A stretch of 64,000 nt of DNA from Arcuatula senhousia (lineage: Eukaryota > Mollusca > Bivalvia > Mytilida > Mytilidae): assembly GCA_963971305.1 (NCBI GenBank), contig OZ020313.1:20285260-20349259 (forward strand). The letters are read 5' to 3'. Both the position numbers and the translations under genes were made by a program. The notes under the pieces were generated by a model, which had not been told where the DNA came from, made no database searches, and saw only the letters and a program-made list of their open reading frames with translations. The number at the start of each line of letters is the position of its first letter. Position 1 is the first letter of the stretch. This document shows, one piece after another, positions 35,530 to 48,006 of this stretch.

Positions 35530-38500
35530 ACGGTGTATATCCTATCACTGTTTGGTCATTTGCATTTTATAAACAATTTAAATACTATGTGGTTTATCAT
35601 TTTCTGTATACAAAGCAAATTAGATATAAGATTTTTTTTTAATCAAATGTGTTTTTGATAAAGATACTTTCTATATGTTGAACTATAATAACAAATACAA
35701 CCTACATATAGTAATAAAATTATGCAATATTTTTGTCTTCATTGACTGAATCAGCCATATCAGCATCCAATGCACTATTTATGGCAAGTCAAGGAACTGA
35801 TCTAAACTATCTTTTTTATAGGTTTTTTGTCATTACTACTATCATTCAACCTCTTTATGACATTAAAAAGATACTAGGAAACTTTATCGTGTGTGTCTTA
35901 TGACTAAACGCTGGAACAAAAAGTTTATGATAGTCGTAAAATATTTCAAAGCTTTCTTGTTAAATGGTAGAAATTAAAATTCCATGTATTATCTTCTGAC
36001 ACTAATTGATCTTATAAACATCTGACTTAAGATAAGTGCAGACCAATTTTAATCATAATTAACAACCAATCGATTTGCCATAAAACTGTCCCACACGCAA
36101 GACAAAATTTAATTGGCGGAAGCAAAACACCATAATAAACAAGTTCTACATTCCAAAACACTTTATAAAGATTTTATTAACTGTATTGATGTGGTAAGAA
36201 CGGAATCTGTTACCAAAGGCAGTGTCAAAAACATGATGGAACTCTCTGTCATTAAACATGTTAAACGTATTTGAAACAATGGTTGTGGGTTTATAAGGGA
36301 AAAACAGGTTTCATGTATAATATATTCAGATGCTGGAACTATCTGGCAATTTTGTTTTCACTCTTTATCAGTGCTTTATTGTCCTTTCGGGCTTTTTACA
36401 TTCGGATGCCATATTGGTACCTCTTTCAGCAAAAAGCAAAGCAAAACAAAACAAACAAAAATATATATTAATACCAAACCTCCAGTTTGAACCAGATCCA
36501 GCACGAATAGCTCCACGAACCAATAGTTGCTCTGCTATTGGATCATATTTGTGCTTAAAATATAATTTTTTAAACCATACATGTTAAATCACTATATAGT
36601 AATCAAATGTTTGGTATTTAACATCAGTTTGTGGTCTATTTTTTAATGTTTGATACATTGTACTAACAGTAAAATATCCGTTACTCAAAGATTGATAATT
36701 GCCATTGACCAAGCACAGTATGTCTAGCTATTATACAACAAACAACCATGGGCTCTAAATCGCTTTAAATTATCATGCACGTTCGGTTCCACAGTTGTAA
36801 TTTTACATCCCATTAATCGATTTCGTTACCAGACTTAACCTTTTAAGGTCCGTTGAGGATTCACAATTAAAATATTTTTTTAAACATAGAATTGCACCAA
36901 AGCTAGGTATGAAAGCAGAAGATGATACAATACATATAATGCTGCATATAAAGGTCAGCTATGTAAAGTAGGGTTCGACACGGAAAATGTTTTAGTTTGA
37001 AATCCTACAACTGAGGTTTTTTAATCGCTATATTGAATATAGTACTTCATGACATAACAAAATTGAAATTTGTTCCCTTTGAAAATATCCCATTTTGCTG
37101 TTTTGACCGACGTGTTTGGTATATTTGTCAAAATTTGTTTATTTTTTCTACATGTTTATACGTTGACAATATACCGTTGGAGGTTCAATTATTGGTAGAG
37201 AGCGACCAGTTGATTTTTATGAAGGGAGGGAGCTATGCTGATATTTGAAATAATAAGTTAGGATTGCAAAAATCCAGAAATGAAAAGGAAGGACAGTGCT
37301 TTGAATTAGAAATACACATAATGGTATTTAGCTTAAAAATAAATAGTAGCTTTGAAAATAAAAAAAAAATGCACGCAAATATAAAATCCAGGCTCGACTT
37401 TTTCCGAAAATAAAAAGGCGAGATGAAGAAAATAATCATTGCCCTCCAATAAATATCAAAATCATATGACACTTGCAAGGTGTGGGCTGTCCATCTAAAC
37501 ATTGTAGCCAATGTTCGATTTGGCTTTCTTTTTTCAAATTTTTGGTTTTTGGTTTTGTGTTTTTCTCTCTCTTTACTTTTGGTTTTCTACCTTTAATAAT
37601 GCTGCTGATGAGAGGTTACTCATGTATGTACAGCATAACTAAATTGACTGTTTTATTGACACCATTTACATTTTGTATTTTGAGTTCCGACATGGGACAA
37701 GAGGTAATCGAGGGTAACCACAAGATCATGCAGCAGTCAGACTTTTCCTAAATTAACCTATTTTCGCTTTTCTGATTAATTACATGAAAAATAGTTTCTG
37801 TTCTTTTATAATGGCAACGGTCGATATTCTCGGGACTGGATTTGGTTTCATGTTCCTGGTACATTGAGTACTGTACTAGTACCTCTCTTATGATACCTCC
37901 GATTAATTTCTATTAATAGGAACAGTATATAAATAAACAAATTAACCGTTTTATAATATACAATTACTCTAGAAATTAATAGTGATTTTACATTTATTTA
38001 ATTGAACGTTTTTTCTATATTTATCTAATGAATACCGAGGTCATGTACAAGTATCTCTCGATTGTTCTCCTATAATTAAAAGTTTTAATATTAAATTGAT
38101 TAACGTTTTATTTTCTTTGATTTTCAGCTTTAAAGTATATTTTTTGTGTTTCTGCTATGAAAATATACTATTAGTATAATAAGGAATTTATTGTCGATTA
38201 GATTTGCCTGTACATGTACTATGAGCAAATGATGTGAACATTTTCATATCCTGAAGGCTATATATTATATTTTCATATTCAAAAGTCATTAGTTTGAACG
38301 TTTAAAAATCCATCACTTATTTTTTTGTAATATTTATTTAATGAAAATCTATAACTAGCACCTCTCGGTGTTGACTTACATAAAATAAGCATCGAGTGGG
38401 TGTGTTTTCTTTTAACCTCGATAATCTCAGAGCTTTTTAATTTCCACTCTACATTCAATAATACATTTACGCTGCGTTTTTTGCCATTAATATTTGCGTC

Positions 38501-38610
38501 AAATGAAAAATATAAAAGAAGGAAAATAAAAGGAGATGTCGGGATATCAAACAAAAAACCCTTAAACGTTAGAGTAGGGTATATTGACTTCCGGTTGGTA
38601 AACTACTACA
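35530..38610. other. Non-coding stretch with a small dispersed repeat
   Basis: Positions 36375-36425 match the minus strand of 992-1035. No gene supported; the ORFs at 37.0-37.8 and 38.3-38.7 kb lack motifs. Confidence 0.5.
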
Positions 38611-38612
38611 GG

Positions 38613-38724
38613 AATCAGTATTTACCAAAGCACAACTGCACAAATGCGTTAAAAGTATGTCAGTATTTACTACCTACTAATCAGTATTTACCAAAGCACA
38701 ACTGCACAAATGCGTTAAAAGTAT
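38613..38724 (+). repeat. 46-bp direct repeat pair
   Basis: Positions 38613-38658 and 38679-38724 are identical (start AATCAGTATTTACCAAAGCA), separated by 20 bp. A recent local duplication. Confidence 0.95.
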
Positions 38725-40394
38725 TTCAAGCTTTGAAATAAAAAATTAACCTTGAAAATCAATGCTTTTACTGATATCGAGTATTCATAGAAAGTGAAAA
38801 TGTCTTAGCTTAAAATTGAATTGTAATAAATTCATATTTTAGCCTTTTGTTTTATATACAGGAAAAACATTATCAAAAAAAAGACGAAAATTTGTCAATA
38901 TCTATGACATAGAAAAGGGTTTTCAAATGTGATAATTTAGTGCATTGTCTTCCCACTGAACAAGGTTTTGATAAATGTGAGAATAAAAGAAAGATTTTTT
39001 CGACCTTATCAAAAATACAAGTAAGCTTTCGACAAGTCTAGAAACTCGTGTTTAATCGATCGTTTGAAGCATGTCCTGAGTAGCAGAAAAGTACAATGCT
39101 CTTGGTAATTAAATTCAAGAGGTACAAAAACAATCAGGTTTTTAAGAGTTTTGTTCGCTCTTACAGTGCTTTATATGTATAAAATCACATACGTTAAAGC
39201 AACGAAAATCGTCTTCGGTTTTTCCTTTTAACTACAAGTTATTGTTATCTTAAAAACAGTGATGATTTCACTTCAATATGAAACTGTTGCAAAGATTGGA
39301 CTGACATAAGATTTAAACTCTACTGCAGACGACCTTGATGCCAACGCAATGGCAGTGCTAAACTATTCATTTGCTGAAAGACAAATTAAAATGGCTTTCT
39401 TATTTTGTTGGTTCTTTCTTAGTATGACACCGGGACATTTTGATAACATTTATACTTTGTCCTTTATCTTAAGCCTAACATGACGCTAAATCGCCGGTTT
39501 TCTATTTATCATCCCGCCAATAGACAGTCAAAGTTTAACATTGGAACAATAACTTACTCCGTGAAGTCTCAAGAGGTGTTCCTTTATGCTTGTTAAATTG
39601 CAGTTTTAAATATGATTAAAGAATTATATTATTTTGCATTCAACCGAATATATCTATGAATAAAATTACTGGCGTCATTAACTTATGAAATTAACCCTTA
39701 GGTATCTTTTCAAAAGTCTTTAATATTTGATTATATAATTTAAAATTAATTGTCAATTTCTTTTGAAGAGTTCGATACTTCATTTTCATCATAACTGCTA
39801 ATAAATATACTGATATTTATTATAAAAAAAACTTGCAGTTTTATTACGAAATTGTAATTGGTTAATGAGCAAAAACACATGTTAAAAAAATGAAATTTAG
39901 CCTCGGTGTACAACCCATTCCATTGTTATGGATATTGGGTTAATATCAATATGTGGATCGTGTCTTTCTGGCACATATTCCATATTCTTTCGTTTTTAAT
40001 ATTAAGTAGGTAATTAATCTGGAGAGCTTTATGTTCAGAAGAAAAAGTGGATGCCACCAAAGTCATATTACTTGTGACATAACAGACCGCCTGTCATCGG
40101 GACGATCAATAGACGCAAGGTCAATGTAACGAACAAGACTACCTGATCTAAAGCAAAGACATTATGAGAAAGGAATTCTAAGGTATTTTGGTCATCATAC
40201 GAAAAGTGCAGCAGTGCATCAAGTGCAGCAGTGGGCAACAGTTATTAAGAAAGCCACAGTCAACAATTAAGGAAAATCTTGAAAGGGGCTTGCATAAATT
40301 ATTTCCCTTGTATCCCGTATAAATAAATAAGTTTAAAATAAATATTTCTAGTTTAAACATATTTGTTTATCCTGGATTGGGAAACAAGCTTGAT
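38725..40394. other. Non-coding stretch with an isolated 37-bp repeat
   Basis: Positions 39955-39991 are identical to the 37-bp block inside the direct repeats at 19274-19310 and 19697-19733. A small internal duplication GTGCAGCAGTG lies at about 40206-40232. No gene supported. Confidence 0.6.
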
Positions 40395-40600
40395 GCTTAT
40401 ATCAGCCCCCTCCAGCTAGCAGTTTGCGAGTGTGGCCTTTGTAGCGGCCACCATTGAGTCTACTCTTATCGAACTCCACAAAGGGGTCTTTAACGTGCAT
40501 GGGGTATTGCTCTCCACATACACGGGACAACCTTTTTTCGTCCCTTCCGAAGGACTAGCATCAATCCTCGAGACATCCTCGCAAATGGTGTCAAGAGAGA
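40395..40600 (-). mobile_element. SINE family B, reverse strand, head missing
   Basis: On the minus strand: ACCATTTGCGAGGATGTCTC, GATGCTAGTCCTTCGGAAGG and GACGAA match the body of the SINE at 12718-13030. The following segment, TATGTGGAGAGC, then CATGCACGTTAAAGACCCC and TTTGTGGAGTTCG, matches a block of SINE family A (53080-53130 and 61888-61930). No tRNA-like head is visible. The 63-residue ORF across it is incidental. Confidence 0.72.
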
Positions 40601-40797
40601 TTTATATCTTTAAATTATTCTGATTTAAATGCTGCTGATAAATGGCGTATATTCAGCAGATCAATTGACAGCGCCTATCTACTTTACTATTTCGAACAAG
40701 AGATGCCGCAGATGTCACAATTCTCAGACCAACCACTTACCTATCCTGCCATTAATTTTCCAGTAGATACGAAACCCTATTTTTCCTTAAGGACCGA

Positions 40798-41051
40798 CCA
40801 TTTAACTTGAAGGGGGGGGGGCTTGGTTTTTTCCTAAAAAGATATTCTGAAAATTATTTTTGATGAAAAAAATATTTTGGCAGCTTAGGGTAAGAAAAAA
40901 ATATTTTGAAGAAGGATTTCTGCTATAGAAAATAATGCTTATAATGAAAAAAAAATCTGTCGCGACGCCTTCGAAAAATGAGCGCGGAAAAAAATTTTCT
41001 GATCAAAACAAGAAACCAAGCCCCCCTTCAAGTTAAATGGTCCGTCCCTTA
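40798..41051 (+). mobile_element. MITE (TAAGGGACC family), copy 2
   Basis: Left end TAAGGACCGACCATTTAACT followed by TGAAGGGGGGG. The right end is its inverted copy, CCCCTTCAAGTTAAATGGTC, then CGTCCCTTA. Inside are GAAGAAGGATTTCTGCTATA and GTCGCGACGCCTT. TIRs are about 35 bp; the unit is 254 bp and non-coding. Confidence 0.9.
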
Positions 41052-42058
41052 TGTATATTCGATTTCTTTTCTTTTTTTCATTTTATCATGTAACATTGTT
41101 CTTTAGTATAGATTGTGTCCACTGAACATTCTACAAACAATAATTGATTGATCTGGTTTGCTCGAGTTTGAAGTGGATGAATGTAATCTCAAAAGCATCA
41201 AAGAAACATTTTTTTTTCTCTCGTAGGTTTGCACTTGTTGAAAGATATGACTACATGTATATGAGAATATTTCATTTAATATTACCCATTAGACTGTATA
41301 TCATAGAAATGATGAAACATTATATCAATCTGAAATAGACTTCTCATTTTTCATAAATATACATATTTCATCTGTTGTCACGGCTATATATACATAAATG
41401 AATATTTCATGAATTCAAAGTATAAAATTTCTTCGAGAATAACAAAAATAATAAGATTTACATCTTTTGTATAAACATATACATGTATAGCCGATCTTTT
41501 CTTTAGGGTCCGTTTTAATACATGTAGACCCACAGAAGCGCCGAGCATGTCAGAAAAGTCCACTGAAGAACGGCTGGCATCTGCCGCTTTCAACACAACC
41601 CTCTTGTACGCGTTATTGGTACCAACTCGGGTTTTGGTGTTGATACCTAGTAAAAATACGTTTTGCGACTAACAATGACCTTTTATTTTTCATGTAATTG
41701 ATAAATGGCAAATTAATAAAAAAATTACCATTAAGTGGTGATTATCTGATATCAACATTAAATACCCTAAATAAGACGATCATAATTCTTTTAAAGTCTC
41801 TCCCAACTAGATCTTATGATTGTGTTCTGACATTGTGACAACTATATTGTGACTTTTTAACATAAATCATTTGTTCTTTGTATGTTAACTTGAAGACATG
41901 AAGAGCCTTAAGTGATTTTTGTATTCAAATGGCACTTATATTCACAAGAGTTCCAACGATCTTATACTACCGGTATGAGTTACGACTGAGATAGAATGAT
42001 AATTGCTTATCGGAATTAAATCTCTGTGTTTATTTCTTATGTTAATGTTTAAAAATGC
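41052..42058. other. Non-coding stretch, nothing recognised
   Basis: No gene or repeat supported; ORFs of 64 and 70 residues lack motifs. Confidence 0.45.
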
Positions 42059-42240
42059 CATCTATGGGTGGCTGAGCGTGCGTGGATTGTATCACTCGGT
42101 GACGTCGCGGATTCACGTCCTTAGAAATACATGCACTCCTTTGGTACGAGGACGATGTATCAAATGTTGACGGTAATACGGCTACTCCTTTGCGCTATCT
42201 GCAAAGGGTTAGAGTAGGAGTAACTACAAATCTAATTTGC
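42059..42240 (+). mobile_element. Possible tRNA-derived SINE
   Basis: TGGCTGAGCGTGCG (about 42069-42082) resembles a pol III A box and GCGGATTCACGTCC (42109-42122) a B box, with tRNA-like spacing. The body ends in a stem CCTTTGC, loop, GCAAAGG (about 42187-42210). No second copy in the window supports it, and it does not fold into a full cloverleaf by eye, so it is not called a tRNA gene. Confidence 0.4.
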
Positions 42241-42490
42241 TTTGAAATAAAGGAGACCAAAGATATAATATTTATTACGCAAGATATTTTTTTCACAAAT
42301 TTAATATTATAAAAATAGAAAGATGTTTACGACAAATTTTTAAAAGGAAAACAAAATGTTGAAAAGTAAACAGCATGTTTTTTTCTTTGTTTTGTTGTTG
42401 TTGTTGTTTTTTTTTGTACATGACATAAACTCATTCATACATATACAACTCCTGTTTGTATGTTTGACAGTAAAAGCAATAATATTATAC

Positions 42491-42761
42491 TAAGGGACCG
42501 ACCATTTAACTTGAAAGGGGGGGCCTTGGATTTTTCCTAAAAAGATATTCTCAAAATTATTTTTGATGAAAAAAATATTTTGGCAGCAGATAGTAAGAAA
42601 AAAAATATTCTGAAGAAGGATTTCTGTCATATAAAATAGGGTGACCTAATGATAATAATGAACAAAATATTCTGTCGCGACGCCTTTGAAAAATAAATAT
42701 TTTGTCCGCGCTCTGCAAAAAACCAAGGCCCCCCCTTTTAAGTTAAATGGTTCGTCCCTTA
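42491..42761 (+). mobile_element. MITE (TAAGGGACC family), copy 3
   Basis: The best preserved ends of the family: TAAGGGACCGACCATTTAAC on the left, and TTAAGTTAAATGG, then TTCGTCCCTTA on the right. TIRs are about 40 bp with few mismatches, and the unit is 271 bp. TA at each end fits a Tc1/mariner-like target duplication. It ends two bases before the 25-bp TIR element. Confidence 0.92.
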
Positions 42762-42763
42762 AG

Positions 42764-44505
42764 CAAGGAGGCCTAACCGTTTATCGAGAAATATGGTCCG
42801 TTAAAAGGTGTTTCACGGTTTTTGTGGTCCGTTAAAGTCGCCGTGACAGTCCGTTAACCAGGTATAATCGAGAAAAAACACTGAAGGTCAGTAATTAATT
42901 TGTTATATCATAATTAATAAGCATTTTAGATTTATAAAAATTACATCTGTCAAAATGAAAATGAATGACTGTTCGATACGATTTGCATTTGTGTAAAAAT
43001 AGTTCTATAAAACTTCATAAAATGAAAAGGCGTGTGGCTCCTTAGTATTTTAAAGGTCGAAAATGTAAACATGTTTACCTCATTTTTATCAATTTCTCTT
43101 TTTATATAACAAAACATCTTTTTTGGTTGATATCCATAGAAAGTAATATAATGTATCAACATTCTGTTTAATTTTCAATGCTCTATGTTATATAATAATT
43201 TTGTAATAGGGGAAAAGTAATAAAATATGGTCCGTTAAGGGCTGATGACATATTATTTTGTACGTTAAGTTGGTCCGTTTAGTGCCTGTGACAAAATATT
43301 ATGTCCTTTAAATAGCATAAATAGATAGAAGATTAAAATAGTTTTGCTTGATATGACATATCATAATTTTACTATAAGGACTGAACGCTAGTATACAGAA
43401 GAAAAGACAAAATTCATGTGGATTTATCGAAACTAAAATACATATGTCCGTTGCTACTGTTGTGTATCATTAGTTAATATTTGTGTTGAAATTAATGCTT
43501 TATAGCTCAGATGCTCTATCTGTTGACCAAAATAATGAACTGCTCATTAAGGAACAAGACTTTGTATTAAGAGGTAAACGTTTTATTGATCAGTAATTTA
43601 AAGCATTTCAATATGTATATATCCAAATTAGTAAGGTTTACCCTTTATCTATTTTTTTCAATATCTCTCCTGTCGCTTTTTATATTTTTTTCATAAATAA
43701 ATGTAACACTATATTATTCTATTTGTATCATTTATGTAAGTATTTCCAAATAAAATACATTTAAATAAAATTAATAATTGTGTTCAGATTTATTTCTTTT
43801 GCCACAAACTCGTGTAAATATTTTAGGCATTTATATTATATTAAAAATAATACAATAATTCTTGGAAACCAATCATTACAATCTTCTGACAAAGATATCA
43901 TCGATTTTGCCAATTTTAATAATTGGGATTCGCTATATTAAGGTTTATTTCCATCAGACCTGCATTTTCAAAATGTGAGACATGCATCATTAACGGACCT
44001 AAAAAGTGTCACGTGCCTCTTAACGGACCATGTTTCTCAAAGTAATACCAATTTTGGCATTTTTGTCCCAATATTAATATTTTGGTCCAGAAAATCCTTC
44101 TCTTATGTTTTTATTGTGCAAGTAGCACAAGACTTACTACCAAAAAAATGTTTCAATGACGAAAATAACGTATTTTAATGCATTTTTCGTCATTATAAGG
44201 ACACATTTTGGCAGAGGGTAGGTCTCCGCCTTTTCGTTTTACGAAGAAGTGTCAAATCAAATCAAAATGGTTTTTGCGGGAAGTTTTTCGTGAATAAAAA
44301 CCATTTGGACACATCTATCACAAGTTTCACTTATTTACTATATTTTAGCCTCAGAGTTAATTTCGTAAAAATAAATGATTTTTTTCTTCATAAAATTACT
44401 TAACGGACTGCCTCATGCAACATATAACGGACAAAACCGTAATGTTAACCTATGGTAGAAACACGTAACGGACAAAATGCCTCGATAAACGGTTAGGCCT
44501 CCTTG
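42764..44505. mobile_element. DNA element with perfect 25-bp terminal inverted repeats
   Basis: The left TIR (42764-42788, starting CAAGGAGGCCTAACCGTTTA) is matched base for base by its complement at 44481-44505. The unit is 1742 bp. Subterminal GGTCCGTTAA motifs recur in forward orientation near 42796, 42827, 42849, 43230 and 43275. They recur in reverse orientation (TTAACGGAC and variants) near 43990, 44019, 44400, 44428 and 44466. Such arrays are typical binding sites in non-autonomous DNA transposons. No ORF longer than 70 residues and no transposase motif is present. The superfamily is unknown, since no clean target-site duplication flanks it. Confidence 0.9.
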
Positions 44506-45560
44506 TGTTGAAGCATGCCTGGTTTCTCGGTTTGCTTCATTAATGAAATAAATTCGAAGTGCTCCTCAACCCGTAAATGCATAAATTCATAGTAACCTCA
44601 TAGCTGCACCTTGTCTAGTTAATGTATCGTAAATATATGTTATTAATTTTACATAATCGACCACAAGGCCACATTAGTGGTTTTTGTACTTTAATGTTAT
44701 TTTTCTTGTTCAGAGGAAATCTCTGATCACAGCCTTTGATATATATAAATCTTGGCGATAATCGCTGTAAGGGAGAACCTATAGAAATACATATTACACA
44801 AGAAAATTGTTTAATTTTCACAATTTCAAGGTTTAAATTCATTTAAGACTTCCACCAAAAGAAAATATCAATGACTTATCTCTAAGCCAAATTACGCATA
44901 GTTATATAGTTCCAGATAAGGAACAGTTTTTCTTACATAACTTCAGACTTTTTTTGTAAAAAGTGATTTCCAGGTCAACCATCAAAGAACTGGGTAATTA
45001 CACCAGTCAACAAGCGTTTTCCTGCAAATTTTCTAAATAAGATAAAATATGATGTCCTTTAAAGCAAGTACTTTACAGCACTTTGATGTTTATTTATATG
45101 ATTTATTTAGAAAATATCTTTTTAATAGGATATGATATCAGGTCATGTAGAATAGAAAGTATATGTAACCCGCAGCAAGGGGACGCCAAAAAGGCATTGC
45201 AGTGCTAAGGTCAAAACAGGTTAACAAATAAAAGAAAGAAACATGAACAAAATCTGCGTGAACGATTTATTCAGAACACAAGAAAAACAACACGAACGCG
45301 CATCAAAACAAAAGTCAAGTGTTTAATTAGCATTATGAATATGAAAAAGTAAGGGAACACGTATAATATGCATATAGTGCTGTTTTCTCAGTTTACTCAG
45401 CGAATACATTAAACAATTGAAAAAGAAAACAGGATATTTAAAAAAAACTACACAACGTGCTCGAAGACTCGCAACAAAACATATCGAATACGTTTCCTTA
45501 TTGTTTGATGCTGCTTGATGCATGTGTTCGTATATGTCCATGTGTGGGGGGAGGTAGGAC
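44506..45560. other. Non-coding stretch, nothing recognised
   Basis: No gene or repeat supported. Confidence 0.45.
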
Positions 45561-45564
45561 CTTT

Positions 45565-45735
45565 TTCGGGACACCGGGATTGGCCATATTTAAGCTCGGG
45601 TTTCCGGGATTTGGACAATTTAAGTTCGGGATTCCAGGATAAAATTATATCAACTTTACCGGGATTCGGGATTTTCTCATTTTTAAGTCGGGATGACGGG
45701 ATTTTGTAAAAGTTAGTTCGGGATTCCGGGATCAG
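45565..45735. repeat. Degenerate minisatellite of TCGGGATTCCGGGAT
   Basis: About five imperfect units of the form TTTAAGTTCGGGATTCCGGG follow each other at roughly 35-45 bp. It accounts for the overlapping ORFs of 61-103 residues on both strands. A run of 9 C follows at about 45750. Confidence 0.75.
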
Positions 45736-47160
45736 ACCCCCTCCTACCCCCCCCCTCATGTGTGGTCTAAAACAGGCTTTTGTCCATCATTTGAATTAAA
45801 GATGAAATTGTACTAACGCGTTGCTATCGATATATCGTATGATTCGTATTGTTTGAGCTTGTATTGTTGTAAAATAATTCCAACTGTTAAAACTCACTAT
45901 TTTCATTTACATCAGTTCTTTATATGTGTTTTTTTTATATATATATAAATTATATACATTGAATATAAAGATTTTACAAAAATAGTATAATTTCTATCAT
46001 GCAGTTTGTCTTGTATATCAATTATTTCATGTACTGGTATGAACTCAAATAGTTTGGTGTAGTACCTTGCTTTCCAACTGTTTGGCTTTGAATCAAACTG
46101 AGAAATTTTATTGAACAATTTCTATCACTAACATGCAATTGTGCATGAATTGTAGATTTTTTTTAAATTTCCATAATGGTATGTTAGGTGTAAAGTTGAC
46201 TTTTTAACATGTTAAAAAATGTTTCGTGGGAATGCGATCTATCTATTGTATACACGAACAAAGATAGGTATCTCTTTATGTATAATGACAAGCAACACCT
46301 TTTGAAGAAATTCGAAACAGTGTCTAGAATCTGACGCCTCCATGTACAAAGAAACTCGAACAGCTCGCCCCTTTCATGTTGGGACATATGCTAAAAAATG
46401 TTTGTCATGACTGGTAAAATTCAATTAATTATACCCTTTATTGTTGTATGGAAAAATTGACAGGATTTAAACTGAAATTGACAAATTTCTGCTTTCTTTG
46501 ATAACAAATGGGCTATTAATCTCCAAGTTTACACAGAAATATAGGTGTTTTTCTGAACGCATTATCCGTCATTTTCTTAATTACAGTCTTCAGGTAATTT
46601 CCTTTAAAGTTTGACGAAATGTTTTTTCTTTAAACCATCCTTTATTGATGAAATTTGTTGTAATTTTAGAGTTATGTTATTATCGCTTTAATCTATTTCA
46701 CCGTGAGAGGGAAATAAATTTCTCCAACAATGTAAAATTAAAATCCATAGGATACAAAAAAAATGCTCAAAGCTGAATTTGTTTATCTTCCATGTAGGTT
46801 TTTGAATTATCTCATTACTTTTTTATAGACTGAATTATATAAAGATGAAAACATTCGTTTTTATGATATTATTTTATCTTTTTAAACTTTAATAAATCTC
46901 AAACAAACATCCCTTGAGTAGATTTTTTTTCTTTGAGCATACAATACGTATACATCTGGTAGTGGCAACTGCTTTAAAACAGAAAATGAAAGGATATTTC
47001 AGAATGGTTGTGATGACGTGAGTGCTATCCAAATAACAACTCTGCAACATTTTATTAAAATTTGTTTGTAGTGATGTATGCTCAAAAAATATTCTTAGCA
47101 TTTTGAAAAGCATTAAATGTTTCGTATTCAAAAACTGCAGTTTCATGTAAACGTTTTTAG
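45736..47160. other. Non-coding stretch, nothing recognised
   Basis: No gene or repeat supported. Confidence 0.45.
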
Positions 47161-47352
47161 CTCAGATAGATTTAAGAACAAATTTAAGGAACGTTTATGC
47201 AATTGTCCGCCGCCCGGTTTTTTCAATGCCTTTATTATACCATATGCATGGAATTATTTAGCTAGGATTAAACAAATAAAAGCGAATCAAGCTAAAAGTA
47301 TCTGTGAATCCTATTTACAACATCCCCAAAGATACAAGTCCTTAGATTACTG
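47161..47352 (+). CDS. Weak candidate exon, unrecognised protein
   Basis: An AG acceptor after ACGTTTTT (47159-47160) and a donor TG|GTGAGAAGT (47352/47353) bound a 192-bp open segment. It translates as SDRFKNKFKERLCNCPPP, then FFNAFIIPYAWNYLARIKQI, then CESYLQHPQRYKSLDYW. No domain is recognised and no neighbouring exon on this strand was found. The acceptor tract is short. It may well be chance. Confidence 0.22.
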
Positions 47353-47958
47353 GTGAGAAGTAAAAGCAATATTTGAACTATAAGCAGGAACATCATGTAC
47401 ATGTGGATTATCCAGAAATTAAAGCATTTTAGTTTTCTTTTAAAATCGGGTTACATTTCCCACGACTTGTTACTTTCTACTTTATATAAGTGCATTAACA
47501 CCTTTGAAGATTGCATTAAAGAGGTTATTTTTGTAACCTAAGTAATTCAAACTACATGTACCGGTAAATTTACAAAATAATCCACTGGGAAAGCACTGAT
47601 TCCCATACGTAATTAGTTACTAAGAAGTTAACGTATCTGCCGAAGAATTTATTTTTGGAAATATTTGCTACATTCATTTTGTGCGAACGGCCATTAAAGG
47701 GATTTTCTTCTTTATGCTCAAGACATAAAGATGTTGGTGATAAGATAAACCACAAAAGGCTAAAAGGTTCAAAAAGGACCTAAGGACACCTGTTTTTGTT
47801 ATAGCAGGTGATACACTGGTATATATTTCTCCGTCCTTATTTACCTACTTTGCACAGCGGGACATCATAATGGTTATAAAAAGGAACAAATTGAAAATAA
47901 ATTTTCTGGTTTTATTATTCACTTCAAAGAGATATGTTAATGTACTCACATTGCACAC

Positions 47959-47964
47959 TTTATT
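47959..47964 (-). promoter_or_regulatory. Polyadenylation signal for the FAM124-like gene
   Basis: AATAAA on the minus strand, about 43 bases past the stop codon at 48007. A second AATAAA lies at 47911-47916. Confidence 0.6.
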
Positions 47965-48006
47965 AGCATTTGACAAAAGTATTCCATATCAGTACATAAT
48001 TAAGCA

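Noticed and set aside
42764..44505. Target-site duplication for the 25-bp TIR element
   Set aside because: CCCTTAAG on the left and TGTTGAAG on the right match at only four of eight positions, and the left flank is taken up by a MITE.
45448..45759. ORF of 103 residues on the minus strand
   Set aside because: It is produced by the GC-rich minisatellite at 45565-45735; plus-strand ORFs from the same repeat overlap it.
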